From Nissolia schottii (taxonomy: Eukaryota; Streptophyta; Magnoliopsida; Fabales; Fabaceae), in assembly GCA_003254905.1 (NCBI GenBank), contig QANU01094067.1:512141-576140 (forward strand): 64,000 bases of DNA, in the 5' to 3' direction. Under the pieces are notes generated by a model, which did not search any database, had not been told where the DNA came from, and was given only the letters and a program-made list of their open reading frames with translations. Positions 21,588-34,314 of the stretch are shown piece by piece. Numbering within the stretch: the first letter of the stretch is position 1; every line of letters starts with the position of its first letter. The position numbers were made by a program, and so were the translations under genes.

Positions 21588-22070
21588 GATGATAATTGAA
21601 GAGAGAGACAAAAATAGAGAGGAGGAGGGAAGAAGTGGGGGGGGGGAAGAGATTTTTTGTGTGTTTATTTCATTTTATATGATAAAAATATTATTGTTTA
21701 ACTAAAATAATTATCCTTAACTAAAACAATTACTTGTTATATAAAAATTAACCTGTTTGGATATTTTAAAAAAATAAACAATCATAATCTTCCAAAAAAT
21801 TTGATTTCAGTTAAAATTTGCATGTATGAGAGACTTGAACACAGTACTTACTCGCACTAATTAAAAAAATAGTAAATCTCCAATCTCTAAAATAAATATA
21901 TTTATTATTTGAAGAGATGATTAAAGTAAAAAAGCAAATATCCTTATCTTATCTATATATAAGATTTCCTCTCATTACATCTTTAATACAGACGATGTGA
22001 TGATAATTAATAATAAATAAGAAAATAGCTAAAAAAATCAATAAACTAATAATAATCGTGAGAGCACCAT
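21588..22070. other. AT-rich spacer
   Basis: No gene. A G9 run lies near 21638-21646. GTGTTCAAGTCTC on the minus strand (about 21833-21845) resembles a pol III B box, but no tRNA or SINE body could be assembled around it. Confidence 0.5.
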
Positions 22071-22079
22071 ATAATTTGG

Positions 22080-22254
22080 GAGAAATTATTTTATATTTGA
22101 TGGAGTAAAATGAATCATGCACCATTTAAGGTTTACACCATTAATAATTTTTTTCTCTCCATCACTTTTTTCATTTTCCAAAAATGATCAATGGTATAAA
22201 TTTCAAGTGGTGCATGAATTTTTTTTTACTCCATAGAGTACTAAAGAATTTCTC
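22080..22254. mobile_element. Mutator-type MITE (foldback)
   Basis: A 175-bp foldback with arms of about 70 bases: GAGAAATTATTTTATATTTG...GGAGTAAAATGAATCATGCACCA on the left, and its imperfect complement on the right (TGGTGCATGAATT...ACTCC...AATTTCTC). An exact 9-bp target duplication ATAATTTGG lies at 22071-22079 and 22255-22263. The 9-bp duplication with long inverted arms indicates a Mutator-like origin. Non-coding. Confidence 0.88.
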
Positions 22255-22263
22255 ATAATTTGG

Positions 22264-24821
22264 TGCAATGCGCTTGGCATCAATGGAATGAATCATAGTG
22301 GAGCCATATATTTTTATTTGTATATTTTTTTATCGACTTTTAATTGTTAGGGAGGAGCTGAATTGTTTATTTTTTATAAAGAAAAAATGAGCTCAAAAGG
22401 CATTCAATTCGTTTTTAAAAGGATCATTGATCAACTTAAAGAAATGAACATTAATTCGTCATAGATTTGGAATGAATTTGAAGAGTGATCAGAAGCTGAT
22501 GAAATGGTAGACCCATGATAATCACTATAGACAAAAAAAAGTTAAATTACATCTAATCTCAATTTGGATTCCAACTTAGTCGCACTATGGACAAAAGGAA
22601 GTGAGCTATCCATATCAATTATCTTCGAGTATTCCTGGAGAGGAAATGTTTGTGCATTAAGAGACTCAGATTTTCTTATCTGTACCGAGGATATTGAAGG
22701 TGTATGGTCATTTTCTAGTACACATATGGGAAATGAGAGTTTTTTACCAAAAAAATGTACCCAAATTATTTTTTATTATTATTATTATTATTATTTAGAA
22801 AAGCAGGATTCAATGCAATGGATGCTTCATGCCGCCCTGCTGAATTAGGCTAACAATTGAGTGAGAGGTAAATTTGTTAACTATTTCTGTAGAATTTACT
22901 TGTGTAATTATACTAATTATTGTTTGTGTCCTAAATTAGGGCTCCTAATATATATCTTCAACTTACGATTCTAGAGTAATGTAACACATGAAACGGGGGT
23001 AATGCCTGCGTGCAGTATTGCTTTCTTTTTCCTCACCAGAAGTGCCACTATAACCTACTTTTATATAGTCTGAATCGAATTAACTGCTATTATCATTGCA
23101 TTACAAAACATATATAGAAAGTGAACGATAACAAATAAGTTTATCTCGCTAACCAATCTCTCTCTATTATACATTATTCGGTATGACTCAGTTTAGCTTC
23201 ATAGTCTTTCTATTCATTACGATATTGACATGTTAAATTACAATTAAATTATATAAAATTTTATATATTTAATGTACTTAATGAAAGTTTTCTCTTTTTT
23301 AGTTTAATTAATAAAACATAATATCCATATAAAGTTACTCAATAAAGATAATTTTTTTCATTAATGGAATCTTTGACAGTTTTTCCTTTTTGCCATAATC
23401 GTGATTGATGCAGATGTACCTCCTACCAAAAGGTTTATAGATTAATGCAGGTACGAGCGAAACTAATCAACTAAAATGCTATAGTTGATGATGAAATCAC
23501 ATACAAATATATAAGCATCCAAATGCAAAAGTCTTAATTGTCATCAAACATAGGTTGATTTAGTAAAGAGAGAAATAATCTATTGATTTACCCAAATGTC
23601 ATATCACAACGAAGATGATTCGCCACAAGAAGATTATTTGCGTCAGACCCATTGAAGCAGGTGCCTATCAAAACTTAGCAGCTAAGACTTTTTGAGTACA
23701 AACCCTACGATTTAATTGCTTCTCGTGGTGTCAACTCTAACTCTACTAGAATATATATATGTGTGTGTGTGTACTAATCAGTGTGAAATTTATAAAAGGT
23801 GCATAAAAGTTTATCTCATGCAAACTTAAAAACAAATAAGTGGACGAGTTTAAATTCTGACGTGGATCCAATTATCCAAACAAGTGCCAAGTCAACGTGG
23901 GTCCCTCTGCTCGGTCCACCTTTTACTAACCCCCCAATTTATCATCCGATGTAAAACATGATTCCACCGTGTTATTTATTGCTCTTTCTAATTTCATTTC
24001 AATTATTTAAAATCAAATACGATACGTATTAAAATGAAAAATAACTGGATAACTATATAAAATAATATGAATGGTTAACATTATCTCTATAAAAAATAAA
24101 TTTTTATTTTTTTATAAATCATTATACTAATAAATATCTCATTTTTTTTCTCTCAATTTTATCTCACTGGAATTTTTAGAGTGAGTTTTTATTGAAGCTT
24201 AGTTCGGATCTGGTCATAATATTCAGTGGTTTAGGGTGAGTTTGGCGGGTGTGCACTGCTTCTTTTTCTTGGGTAAGGCCTTTTATCTATGAAAACTCAT
24301 TATCAATCTAAAAAATATAAATGTTTTACTGTAATTAAAGGTGTAAATAATAAAAAAAGAATCGCACCTAAATATTATAAATGATTAAAAAATGGATATA
24401 TAAAAGGGCACGGGAGAGAGTATTGATTTACTATCAATTCATTTTTCAAATTTTGATTTCTTGATGTTTTTAGGAGAAATAAGGGGGACCTAGGCCAGCT
24501 GCATTAACTTGGTGCGTTTCATCTCTCCAGAATAATTTTATTGATAATGATTAATTCTAATTTATGGATACTAGATATAGCCAAGAACATTCTCCACGTA
24601 TATATTTAATTAAAAAATAAAATTCTGATAAGATTAATTGTTGGATTAGCACTTATGGCTATTTTGTATAATTTTTCAAAATCACATGATGTACTTATTA
24701 TAAGTGCCATGAATTACAATGTTAAACACATTTAATTTTAAGGGTGATTTTGAACAAATTAAAACCAACAAATATATATATGCACAACGCTAAAAGAAAA
24801 TCAAATGAATGTGATGTAATT

Positions 24822-24854
<33 letters not shown>

Positions 24855-25804
24855 TATATTATGTGATGTATTAAAAGACAATTCATAAAGGACCAAAGGT
24901 GTGTGTTTCTAAGTGAAGTTACATCATTATTTGAGTTTGATAATTGTTCCACTACTTCAACTAGGATTAAGGCTTTAGGTGGCATAATGTCGACATTACC
25001 GTGTGCGTTATTAATTAACTATTTTGAAAAAAAGAATATAGTTAGGCTGCGTTTATTTCGATTTTAAAAAATACTTTTTATCATAAAATTTAAAAAAATT
25101 AAAACGGATTTTTTTAAAAAAAATTAGCTTAATAAAAGCTAATTTTTTTAAGATTTTAATTTCTAACCGTTGACAATGTAAAGTGTTTTTACACTATCAA
25201 CTAATCAAATCTTGTCACATTAACATAAATAGTTGACTTTTTCTCTCTTTTAAAAATCATGTATTGATTGGCTGACAATGTAAAAAATTTTACTTGTGGA
25301 TAGAAATTTATAAACTCTTTTTTTAAATCAAAATTTAATTTTTTGATCAAATAAGATTAAACAATCGCTTTCATAGTAGTAGCAGCAAATCTGCTGCCAT
25401 CTAATTTATGAGATTCGCTCAGTAATGCGGGAGCAAAATGTAGCAAGAATAAAATGATAAAATGAAAATTGATTGGCTTATAATAAAGTGAAAATATGAT
25501 AATATGAAGAATTATATAAAGTTATTTATATTATATTCAAACCATATGAAGGTCTGATATTTTTGAATGTTTCCTTAAGAGAGTAAAAATATCATTTCAT
25601 TAGTTTTTACTTGTTATTTGTTGTGGCTATTTTTAAATTTAACATTATATAATTTTTCTTCTTCTTTTATAATGCTACTATTGAAATATGAAATTTAACT
25701 TTGGATGTCATTTCCCCCCTAAATTTAGGAGGACCTAGTACTCACAAAATCATGTTTTGTTAATGCAGAGTACTACGAGGAAAATAATCAACTAATTTTA
25801 AGTG
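22264..25804. other. Gene-poor spacer with simple repeats
   Basis: No credible gene in 3.5 kb. Simple repeats are (TTA)n at 22771-22796, (TG)n at 23759-23772 and (TG)n(TA)n at 24822-24854. A partial transposon end resembling TTAGGCTGCGTTTATTTCG lies at 25051-25069, but no matching right end was found. Confidence 0.5.
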
Positions 25805-25813
25805 AAGTTTAAG

Positions 25814-26940
25814 GACAATTTTACTCTTTTGCCCCTGTGGCTAAAGGTATTTACCAAAATACCCTTAGTTTGAAACATATGACAAAACTACCACGATTTT
25901 GATTGACGTGACCTGGCCGCTAGCGTGGCGGGGCCAGGTCGGATTCGCCAGAACTGTAGGCGAATGTAGGTAGGATTCGCCAATCCAATTGGAGAATACA
26001 ATAGAAATTCGCCAACCCCATTGGAGAATCCAAGGCAAATTCTCCAGGAGTGTTGGCGAAATCAATACAAAACCGCCAAGCGTATAGGAGAATTCATAAC
26101 AAATCCGCCAATCACTACCCTTATATTTTTGTGATATAAGGGTTGTGATTTGCATTCAATTATGGTTCTATGCTTTATAAAGAGGTTTTTCATTGCTTTA
26201 GCAACATATAAGAATTTCATTATGGTGCAAAGCATGGTGCAATGCATGTTGATGTGAATATGTGTGAACTAAGTGTTTCACATTTTGGTATTGCAAAAGT
26301 TCTAGTCTCACATTGGTTAGATCACAAACCTTTTAAGTGTTTATATACCTTTAGTAGTTGTTGTACTGGTAAAAATAGTTGAGAAGGGAGTCGGGCTCGC
26401 GCACATGAGGCAAAGCCGCTTGGACTCTTCGAAGTGCAAATCGATGGATTCCCCCCGCACTACGCACGATAAAGAGTGTCTCGGTCTCTTTGCAAAATTA
26501 TTTTTTGGATTTTTGAAGCTTATCTAATAAACCATATTTTTTGCATATGCCTAAACAAGTTAACAAAATTTGTAAATTTACCTATAGTAACTTATAGAAT
26601 AAATAATACGGCATTTTTCTTTGTCCCACATTCACCCACGTGCTTGGCAGATTTGTTATGAATTCTCCTATACGCTTGGCGGTTTTGTATTGATTTCGCC
26701 AACGCTCCTGGCAAATTTGCCTTGGATTCTCCAATGGGGTTGGCAAATTCCTGTTGCATTCTCCAATTGGGTTGGTGAATCCTACCTACATCCGCCTACC
26801 GTTCTGGCGAATCCGACCTGGCCCCGCTACGCTGGCAGCCAGGCCACGTCAGCCAAAATCGTGATAGTTTTGTCATATGTTTCAAACCAAGGGTATTTTG
26901 GTAATTACATTTAGCCACATGGGCAAAAGAGTAAATTGTC
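25814..26940. mobile_element. Mutator-type element with long terminal inverted repeats
   Basis: A 1127-bp element with an exact 9-bp target duplication AAGTTTAAG (25805-25813 and 26941-26949). Both ends start GACAATTT(T)ACTCTTTTGCCC, and the inverted arms run about 300 bases (25814-26115 against 26635-26940) with high similarity. Each arm holds degenerate repeats of about 32-33 bp around ATTCGCCAACCC...TTGGAGAAT, which make both arms open in one frame. The central ~515 bases are not palindromic and contain no transposase. The structure is that of a non-autonomous, long-TIR MULE. Confidence 0.88.
26303..26337 (+). promoter_or_regulatory. USE-like plus TATA-like pair in the MULE core
   Basis: GTCTCACATTGG resembles the plant snRNA upstream sequence element (consensus RTCCCACATCG, two or three differences), and TTTATATA follows about 24 bases later, close to the pol III spacing of plant U6-type promoters. 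This may be chance. Similar motif pairs also occur in plant LTRs. Confidence 0.2.
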
Positions 26941-26949
26941 AAGTTTAAG

Positions 26950-29900
26950 TTATGCAATAAGGCGTAAAATAACATTTTCTCTTTGGCGTTATTGATTCTC
27001 AAACTTTTTTATGGTATCATTAGTAAAGTGAAGATTTATGTATACAACTTGGAACATTTTTATTTGAAAAGTAAAGATTTTTAGTTTAAGATATAACATA
27101 TAGATACTCAAATACAAATTTTGGTCATGTGAAAATTCATGCATGTTTAAAACTCATGGGAATTTTAGTTTAAAATATAACACAAAGTCGAAGACACACG
27201 AGAGTATAAATTTATTAATCAAATCCCACTGTATTATAAATTTCCCAAAAATTGAATACTTGTTCCCGTTTCATCTCTTCAAAATTATCTTGATCCTCTT
27301 TATGCTTGGGAGAATAAAAAGTTGGAGAGAAACCTTTTTTCCTTTCTAATCTCATTATATAACTACAAAATCACCAAAAATTATTCATTAGTCCCATTAA
27401 TTACACTAATTATTAACTCACTAGAGTGAGACAGATTGATTAAACTCATTTTGCTTATTCATCTCTCTCAGTTTTAAAGGATAACCATGCATGCTCAACC
27501 TACCAACCCACACAAGTGAGATCTTAAACATTATCATTTATTTTTCATTTTAAAAAACAGAGATCTTGATTGTATATATCAAAATTTCGATCAAGAGTAT
27601 ATTCACTTTTTATGTACCTTCCAATTGTTGAATAAATTAAGAGGAAAATTTTTCTTTATGTTGTGCACAACACTGCACACGGTGAATGCATGTAATGTTG
27701 TATCTTCTACTCTTTTTTTTTTTTTGTAATAATGCTGTATAATACAAAAGAAAATTAATAATTTTTTTGCAGACAAAGCCAAGTTGGCAAGATTTTATCT
27801 TTTTTAATAACCTACACATGTTTATTTCGTTATTAGGAGACGGTGTTTGGAGGCTATTACGTACCTAAAGCACACGTTATGTGCGGCGAAGCAGGTATTG
27901 TCTCTCTGAGTTGTCTTATAGATAATTATGCCATACAACACAACAATATTAATATTAAACTGTTTAACTATAAAAGAACAAGTAGACTCCATTATTACTA
28001 GCTAAAAAGAAGATCGGCTGATATTTCAACCTACCTTGCTATGTGATAAAAATAAGATATTTCCAATGAAACAAACTTAAATTAAACTAATAAACTCTGA
28101 TTTGTCATTATAGCTTTTCACAAAAATAATCAAAGGACCAAGTACAACACAGCAAAATAAAATAAAAGTACGTAGCATAAGATCATAACTTTAGTTTTAA
28201 AAATAACAATATAGGGGATATATAACAAATAGGGTAAAGAGTACAAATTATCTTTTAGGTTTGTAGAAATTATACTACATCCCAAATTACTACTTGCAAA
28301 ATTGCTCTACTTCAATTATGTGCAAAATTACGGGTACTTAAAATTGTATATTACAGCTGATCATCAATATTGATCTATTAGGTTATGTGTTCAATTTATT
28401 TTTTAATGTTCTTTGTTAAGTCAGTGAAAATAATAATATTTTAATTTTTATGTTCATTATTTTTTTTTAAAAAACTCTAAAATAGGAAATAAGGCTATAC
28501 TATTTTTTAATATTTTATTTGCAATTTTTTTAAAATAGAAAACAGAGTAAATGAAACATAAATTTAATGAATCATTGGTAATTTGACACAACAAATAATT
28601 GTAGTATAGTATAATTTGTTTATAATTTAAGGTAGAGTGCAATTTTATTGAGAATCTCAAGTATTTTATGCTAATAATTAACCCTAACAAATTGTAGGTT
28701 TACAGTTCCATGAAAATAACATGTTACTCATGAATCATGCATTATTGCATTGTCTATTAGTAACATACTTACAAAACAACCCCCCCTCCGGTCAAACACA
28801 CATTGGGTATGATTAGGTGCAATTGATGTCGTGTTTAGGGTAACTTGCATAGAAATGTCATGCAAGAAGGGAGCTAAAACTAGATAGTAAGAAGATTATA
28901 AAACTAAAATTATAAAAAGAAGGGATAGGTACATGACTCTTCATTGCCTAAATAGATAATGCCACACATATTTAGGTTCCAATTATATATTTAGTAGAAT
29001 CAATCGAGAAATCCCCACAAGGTCCAGTGACCAAGCTAGTGAACTTGATATATATAATAATGGGTAGCCATCATTACTACACCTTTTGTTTTCTTTATGA
29101 TCAATGGTTAATCATATATAAATATAGTAAAGTAGGAAGATGAATTTTTATATTAAAGCACTAAAAACGCCAAATCTGGCATGCTTGTATAAGTTACTAT
29201 AACAATTAAAATTTTCTGAGGTAAGGTATATTTAATCAAGTTAGAAGAACTCGCGCCCTATACTGGCATCCACTTATTGACCCCTTTTGCAAGCACCCAA
29301 CCAAACCCATACAATTAAAGTGGCACATAATAAGAAGAGAAGAATGATGGAAATTATAAGAAACCAAACTCATCAAAGGGGCTAATGGGGTAAGTGAGTG
29401 ATGGGTCGGGAATGGTTCACTGGCTTTGGTACCATCATGAACCATGATTGAGCCTTTTGCTGTGCTGCCTGGTGAAGTGGTCTCCATCATCCCAAAACGG
29501 GTCCCCCATTAATAGTCCCTTTCTTTGCTGGATTGGGAATGCCCCTTTTATTTACCAATTCTATAGGATAGATGCTACAAAACAAATTCAAAATGTAGAA
29601 GAAATTTTTAAGATTTATATATCTCATCCGTAAAATATATCGTAATCTCATTCTCATAATAACAAATGCGCATTAATTGTAAAAATGAAGAGGAAGTGGG
29701 ACCGGTTGAGGTAGTGAGGGCAATGACATAGCGTTATGTGATAGGATGGGCACAGGTGTACAGAGGAGTCCGTGAACTCTCCACTACCGCACTACAATTT
29801 TCGGAATGAATTAAAAAAAAAACAAGTGTGGGGACATTAAAAGATATGGGTTTGTAAGTGTAATTCTTTTTTAAAATATGGATCCAAAATACAATTTATA

Positions 29901-31400
29901 AATTTATGGAAAATTGCCGTTATTATGTATGGCAATTTTAGGTACTAAGTGTTAAAATTGTCATTGTATGACGATTTTAGTACACTATAAAATTTTTTTA
30001 AATGATATTAAAATTGTCATGTCGTGTAGTGATTTCAATACTATCACCCATACAATTATAAATTGTGTATCATATCACAACAAGAATTTATTATATTCTA
30101 AAGAATATAATTATAAACAATCCACAAGGGTGGCCCTACGCAAATGGCTATATTTTTCTGTTGGCCCAAAGAAGCTTCAATTCATTTAAGAAAACTTGAT
30201 CCTTTTTTGGCTCCTCAGAGTTGCTATAAAATAATTTAAGTATTGTTCTAGTTAATCTAGCTAGCTATGTCGATATTCATGAATAAAAATCACTATCTAC
30301 TCATTAATTTTATAATATTTCAAAATAAAAACGAATTTGTTTAGTGGATCTTTAAAAGAAAAATACTGTAATAACTTCATAACTTTTTGTAAAGAAATCA
30401 ATTAAGTATGCATTTTCATAATTTTATACATAGAAAAAATGTTTTATATTTTTATATAACAAGTTTCAATCAATTCTATAAATATTTTTATATTTATATA
30501 ATAAGATTATTTTTATAGATGATGAGTTTTTATTCTTTAGATATTACTACTATTAATAAAATTTGGACTTGATATATAGTTTTAATATAATTTTTTATCA
30601 GTTTTATTCGCAAGCTAAATATGGACAATTAATGTTTTATTCCCTAAAACATTAATGTTCAATGTATAATTCATAATCCATAATTTTTTATTATGGTATT
30701 ATATAGTTAATTATTCTCTCTAGATTTTTGAATTTTAGATATATCATTAAATTTTAACTAATGTATCTAGTCTAGATATAATATAACATTAAATTAAATA
30801 CGCTAATTTAAAAATGGAATCAAAAATAAAAGGTGAGCTATATAACTTTAAGAATGAATTATTTTATGTCATTTTCTTATATGATAAGATTATGTTAAAA
30901 TTTTAAATATTAATCTTTTAATTGTTTATGTTATATATGGATCTCAGATTCTAAATACATGGTCATGTTAGATCTTTTAATATCAATTTTTTAATTGCTT
31001 ATATTATGTATGAACCTCACATTTTTAATGAATAATGCGAGATTAAAATGACCTATCATATGAAAAAATGATATTAGAAACGTCCATTCTTACTTAATTT
31101 TATATAAGAGGAGGGATGAGTATAATATACTCCCATTATGACCATAAACCCCTCTCTGTTCCATTGATGCTATTGCTGAGTGAGTGAGAGATAAACATAA
31201 CCGATCCAAAATTCCCTTCAAATAACGCCAACTCTTACCATTTGTTAATTTTGTGACACCAACACACAAAGCCAAAGCCAGAAGCCGAAAGCCAAAGAGC
31301 GAGCAACATGTCATATGAATAGCAGCAACCTTCGTAAAATCTGCCATTGCTGAGAGAGCATACTGTGTTGTTTTAACAGATTAAACCACCGAATTCTCCT
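26950..31400. other. Long gene-poor AT-rich region
   Basis: No credible gene. A group of three short hairpins lies at 29910-30038. The remainder is AT-rich intergenic DNA with weak inverted repeats near 28240-28680. The open stretch at 29236-29490 is GC-richer than its surroundings but matches no family I know. Confidence 0.5.
29910..30038. repeat. Three successive AAATTG-type hairpins
   Basis: Stem-loops at 29910-29939 (perfect 9-bp arms AAAATTGCC/GGCAATTTT), 29953-29979 (TAAAATTGTC/GACGATTTTA) and 30008-30035 (AAAATTGTCA...TGATTTC, weaker) follow one another every 40-55 bases and look like degenerate copies of one unit. Confidence 0.6.
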
Positions 31401-32040
31401 GAAAGAAAAGAAAGAAAAAGAGAAACCACCGATTCTGAAGCACACGCGTCTTTATAATAAGAAACCAACGAACCGGTTATTCGCACCATAAACCGCTTTC
31501 CATCGTTTTCATCTCTTGTCTTGTGCTTGTGTGTGTCCTCCCCTCTCTCTGCTCCAATTCTCTCTTTCTATGTGCTGCTGCACTCTCTGCAAAACCCCCC
31601 ATGCCAATTTTTCAGGGGGCTCATGATGGAAAACACTGAACTAGTGGCCAAACAAAAAAGCGCAAAGAAAGCGAGTGCAGTGAAAAAATAAAAAGAAAAG
31701 AAAAGAAAAGATAAACCCCACTTGTCATAAAAGAGAAAGATATAGACTTTATGAATTATTGTCACCGTTTCTTTTAATTTCTTTTTACCCTTTTTTCTCC
31801 TTCCTCTTTTTACGTTTTGGGGGTGCTGAAATTAGGGACCATTTTTTTTGGTGTTACTGTGGGGGGGGGGTCTTGTTTGGATTTTTTATTTGTTAGGCAA
31901 AAACACTTAATAATTTTCATTATATATGGTGGGAAATTGGGAATAGTGAGACAGAAAATGCAAAGGAGGGGGGGGATTGAAAGGGAGAAATAAAGGTGGC
32001 CAAAAGAAGGAACAAAAATACAAACTCTTGTTTGTTCTGC

Positions 32041-32065
32041 TCTCTCTCTCTCTCTCTCTCTCTCT
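32041..32065. repeat. (CT)n simple repeat upstream of the FLZ gene
   Basis: About 12 TC units about 700 bases upstream of the FLZ start codon. It may lie in the 5' UTR or promoter; TC-rich microsatellites are common in plant 5' leaders. Confidence 0.9.
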
Positions 32066-32539
32066 GATGCATGCACGTCTGGTCCTTTGATCATGACCAC
32101 TGAGTGAGTCTCTCTTTGCATGTCGTTTCTGAATTCCTTCCCTGATTCTGTTCTCAGTAGAAGAAGAAGGCAAGGGCGAGAAAACCGGGGAAAAAGTCAC
32201 CCCCCACCTTCTTTTTTCAATCTTAATTTGTTGTTTTTGTTTCTGAATTTCTCAGTGGTTTAATCAAGAATGGAGGTCACCGAGGTTTTAGATCAAAATA
32301 GAGGCAGAGAGAGATAGAAATTCAACTTTCGAGTTTCACAATTTTCATGGAAACATTGTTAGATTTCCTTTCCTTCCAAACTTTGTAGCCTTCAAAAGTC
32401 TATAGCATCTAGTCACTTTTTTCTTCAGTGAAGCTTCAAGTTTATTGGCCTTTTGATCTTGCATACTCAAAAAAAATAAAAAAAATCAAACTCATGGTCA
32501 TGGCAGTGACTTGGTGACACAACCTTGTCATCCTTTCAG

Positions 32540-32627
32540 GTATTTCCCCCCATTAATCTCTCTGTCTCATACACACACACACACACACACACTCACATAA
32601 GCACCTAAACAAGGATCTAAATTTCAG
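32540..32627 (+). other. Possible 5' UTR intron of the FLZ gene
   Basis: TTTCAG|GTATTT at 32539/32540 and AATTTCAG|GGATAT at 32627/32628 make a plausible 88-base leader intron containing a (CA)11 repeat at 32571-32592. It is an inference from splice motifs only. Confidence 0.35.
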
Positions 32628-32769
32628 GGATATTCTGTTTTTGTGTCTTGGTTTCACAGTGGGGAGCATATATATATATACATAAAATAAAAAATAAAAA
32701 AAGCAAGCTATGGCGAGGAACAGATCCAAAGGAAACAGGATGAGCAGCTACTAGTAGTGACAATCTCTG

Positions 32770-33203
32770 ATGGCGGAAAAAGAAAAACACAAGAAGCCAA
32801 CTCCATCACCACCATCATTCTTCAGCACTCCAAGGCTCTTCACCAATTTCACATCCTCCAAAGGGTTCCACCCTGAAACAGAGAGCACCAGCATGATGAG
32901 CCCTACCTCCATACTAGACTCCAAGCCATTCTCCGGGTTCAAGAACCCCTTCTGGTCCGAGACAAGCAGCCCCAGAACCCCCGGAAGCGGCGAACACAAG
33001 CGTTGCTGGGACAAGTTTGATTCCAGAGGCGTTGGTCTCGGCCTAATCGATGCACTCATCGATGATGAGAAACATGACGAAGTTGCATCGAAGCAAGAAA
33101 ACAGAACGGTCCTGTTTGGCTCCCAGCTCAAGATTCAGATCCCTGCGCTCTCAAAAACTGATTTTGGAACCAGGGGAATAACGGTGGATTCTTCTGAATT
33201 GGG

Positions 33204-33234
<31 letters not shown>

Positions 33235-34314
33235 GATGAATCTCAGAGGGTTTTCTTCAAAGGGTGCCTTTCTGCGAGCGAGTTGGAAGTGATGGAGCTC
33301 TCTGAGGACTACACGCGCGTGATCTCGCATGGGCCTAACCCGAGGACCACCCACATATTCGGTAACTGCATCATTGGGAGTGTTGGGTGCGCTGCTTCTG
33401 CTTCTGCTGCTGATTCTGCCAAGGTTGTCGTTGTTGATGATGATGATCACGCTCTCTACCCTTCTCACACCTTTCTGAGTTTCTGCTTTTACTGCAACAA
33501 GAATCTTGGGCAGGGTAAAGACATCTACATGTTCAGGTTGCTCCTTCTTTGTTAATATATGTGTCAAGTTCTCAAATTTGATTAATTGAAACTAAATTTG
33601 GCTGATTTATGTGGTGCAAATATTATTATTATTATTATTATTATTTTTCCATCTCTGATCAATTAAAACTATCAAAGGGTACAACTTCAGTATGTTTTCT
33701 GCTGCAAACTAAATTTCATATCATAATCATTAAGGTCTTAGAGTCAGGGTAACCACTGAGCAATGAATGCTTCACGTGCCTAATAAATCAACTTACCTAT
33801 ATTTCCTACTAATAACGCTTTGACATTTTTAGAGATAAAATAAGAAGAAAAATGTTAAATATCACTCACTTGTATGAGTGAGTTAGTTAATTTGTAGATC
33901 AATAAGTTGAGTCTCTTAAGCATTTTTCATTTACATTTAGTAATTGGGTATCGCATAGTATGGTAAGTTCATAATAGTGTATCCATTCTATAATTTAGTT
34001 CACACCAATGGTTTGTTGCTAGAAAATATGATTGTTCAATTGTAATTAATGATGACTATTGTTTTTTACTTTTGGATGGAAAAAAATAACTGGTTATTAA
34101 TCAAAATGGAAGTATGCATGCTAATTTGTCTCGAATTTGAATGATCCCTGAAAAGAATGGTAAATTAGTCCCAAATAGATCTTCAATCTAGTTTTGTATG
34201 ATTCTGTGTTTCAGGGGTGAGAGAGCATTTTGCAGCCATGAATGCCGTTACCAGGGAATGCTGTTGGAGGAAGGGATGAGCAAATTGGAGGCTGATGATG
34301 TTTTTGGGACTTAG
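32770..34314 (+). CDS. FCS-like zinc finger (FLZ, DUF581) protein
   Basis: Two exons, 32770-33536 and 34215-34314, give 288 residues; the 678-base intron splits an Arg codon within the zinc finger. Near the C-terminus the FLZ domain carries cysteines at 239, 242, 262 and 266 (CX2C-X19-CX3C) with the hallmark FCS in RAFCSHECR. N-terminal to it are motifs seen in larger FLZ proteins: STPRLFTNF, FSGFKNPFWSE, a ten-Ser tract near residues 146-155, GCLSASELE, and MELSEDYTRVISHGPNPRTTHIFGNCI. FLZ proteins act as adaptors of SnRK1 energy-signalling kinase complexes in plants (family knowledge). An open frame without the second exon ends soon after the donor and lacks half the finger, so splicing is required. 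Which Arabidopsis FLZ is orthologous is not decided. Confidence 0.94.
33621..33645. repeat. (TTA)n simple repeat in FLZ intron
   Basis: Eight ATT units inside the intron. No functional claim. Confidence 0.9.

Noticed and set aside
25865..26155. Protein-coding gene in the left arm of the MULE
   Set aside because: The frame is explained by ~33-bp repeats and is mirrored in the other arm; it is reported as transposon structure instead.
28240..28680. Weak inverted repeats around AAAATTGC(T/A)CTAC
   Set aside because: Complementarity is short and interrupted, and no ends or target duplication were found.
29236..29500. Possible miR171-like sequence (TGATTGAGCC) near 29440
   Set aside because: Only the first ten bases match the known family and no foldback arm is present.
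32751..33567. Antisense frames over the FLZ gene
   Set aside because: They arise from codon composition opposite the FLZ exon and have no domain content.
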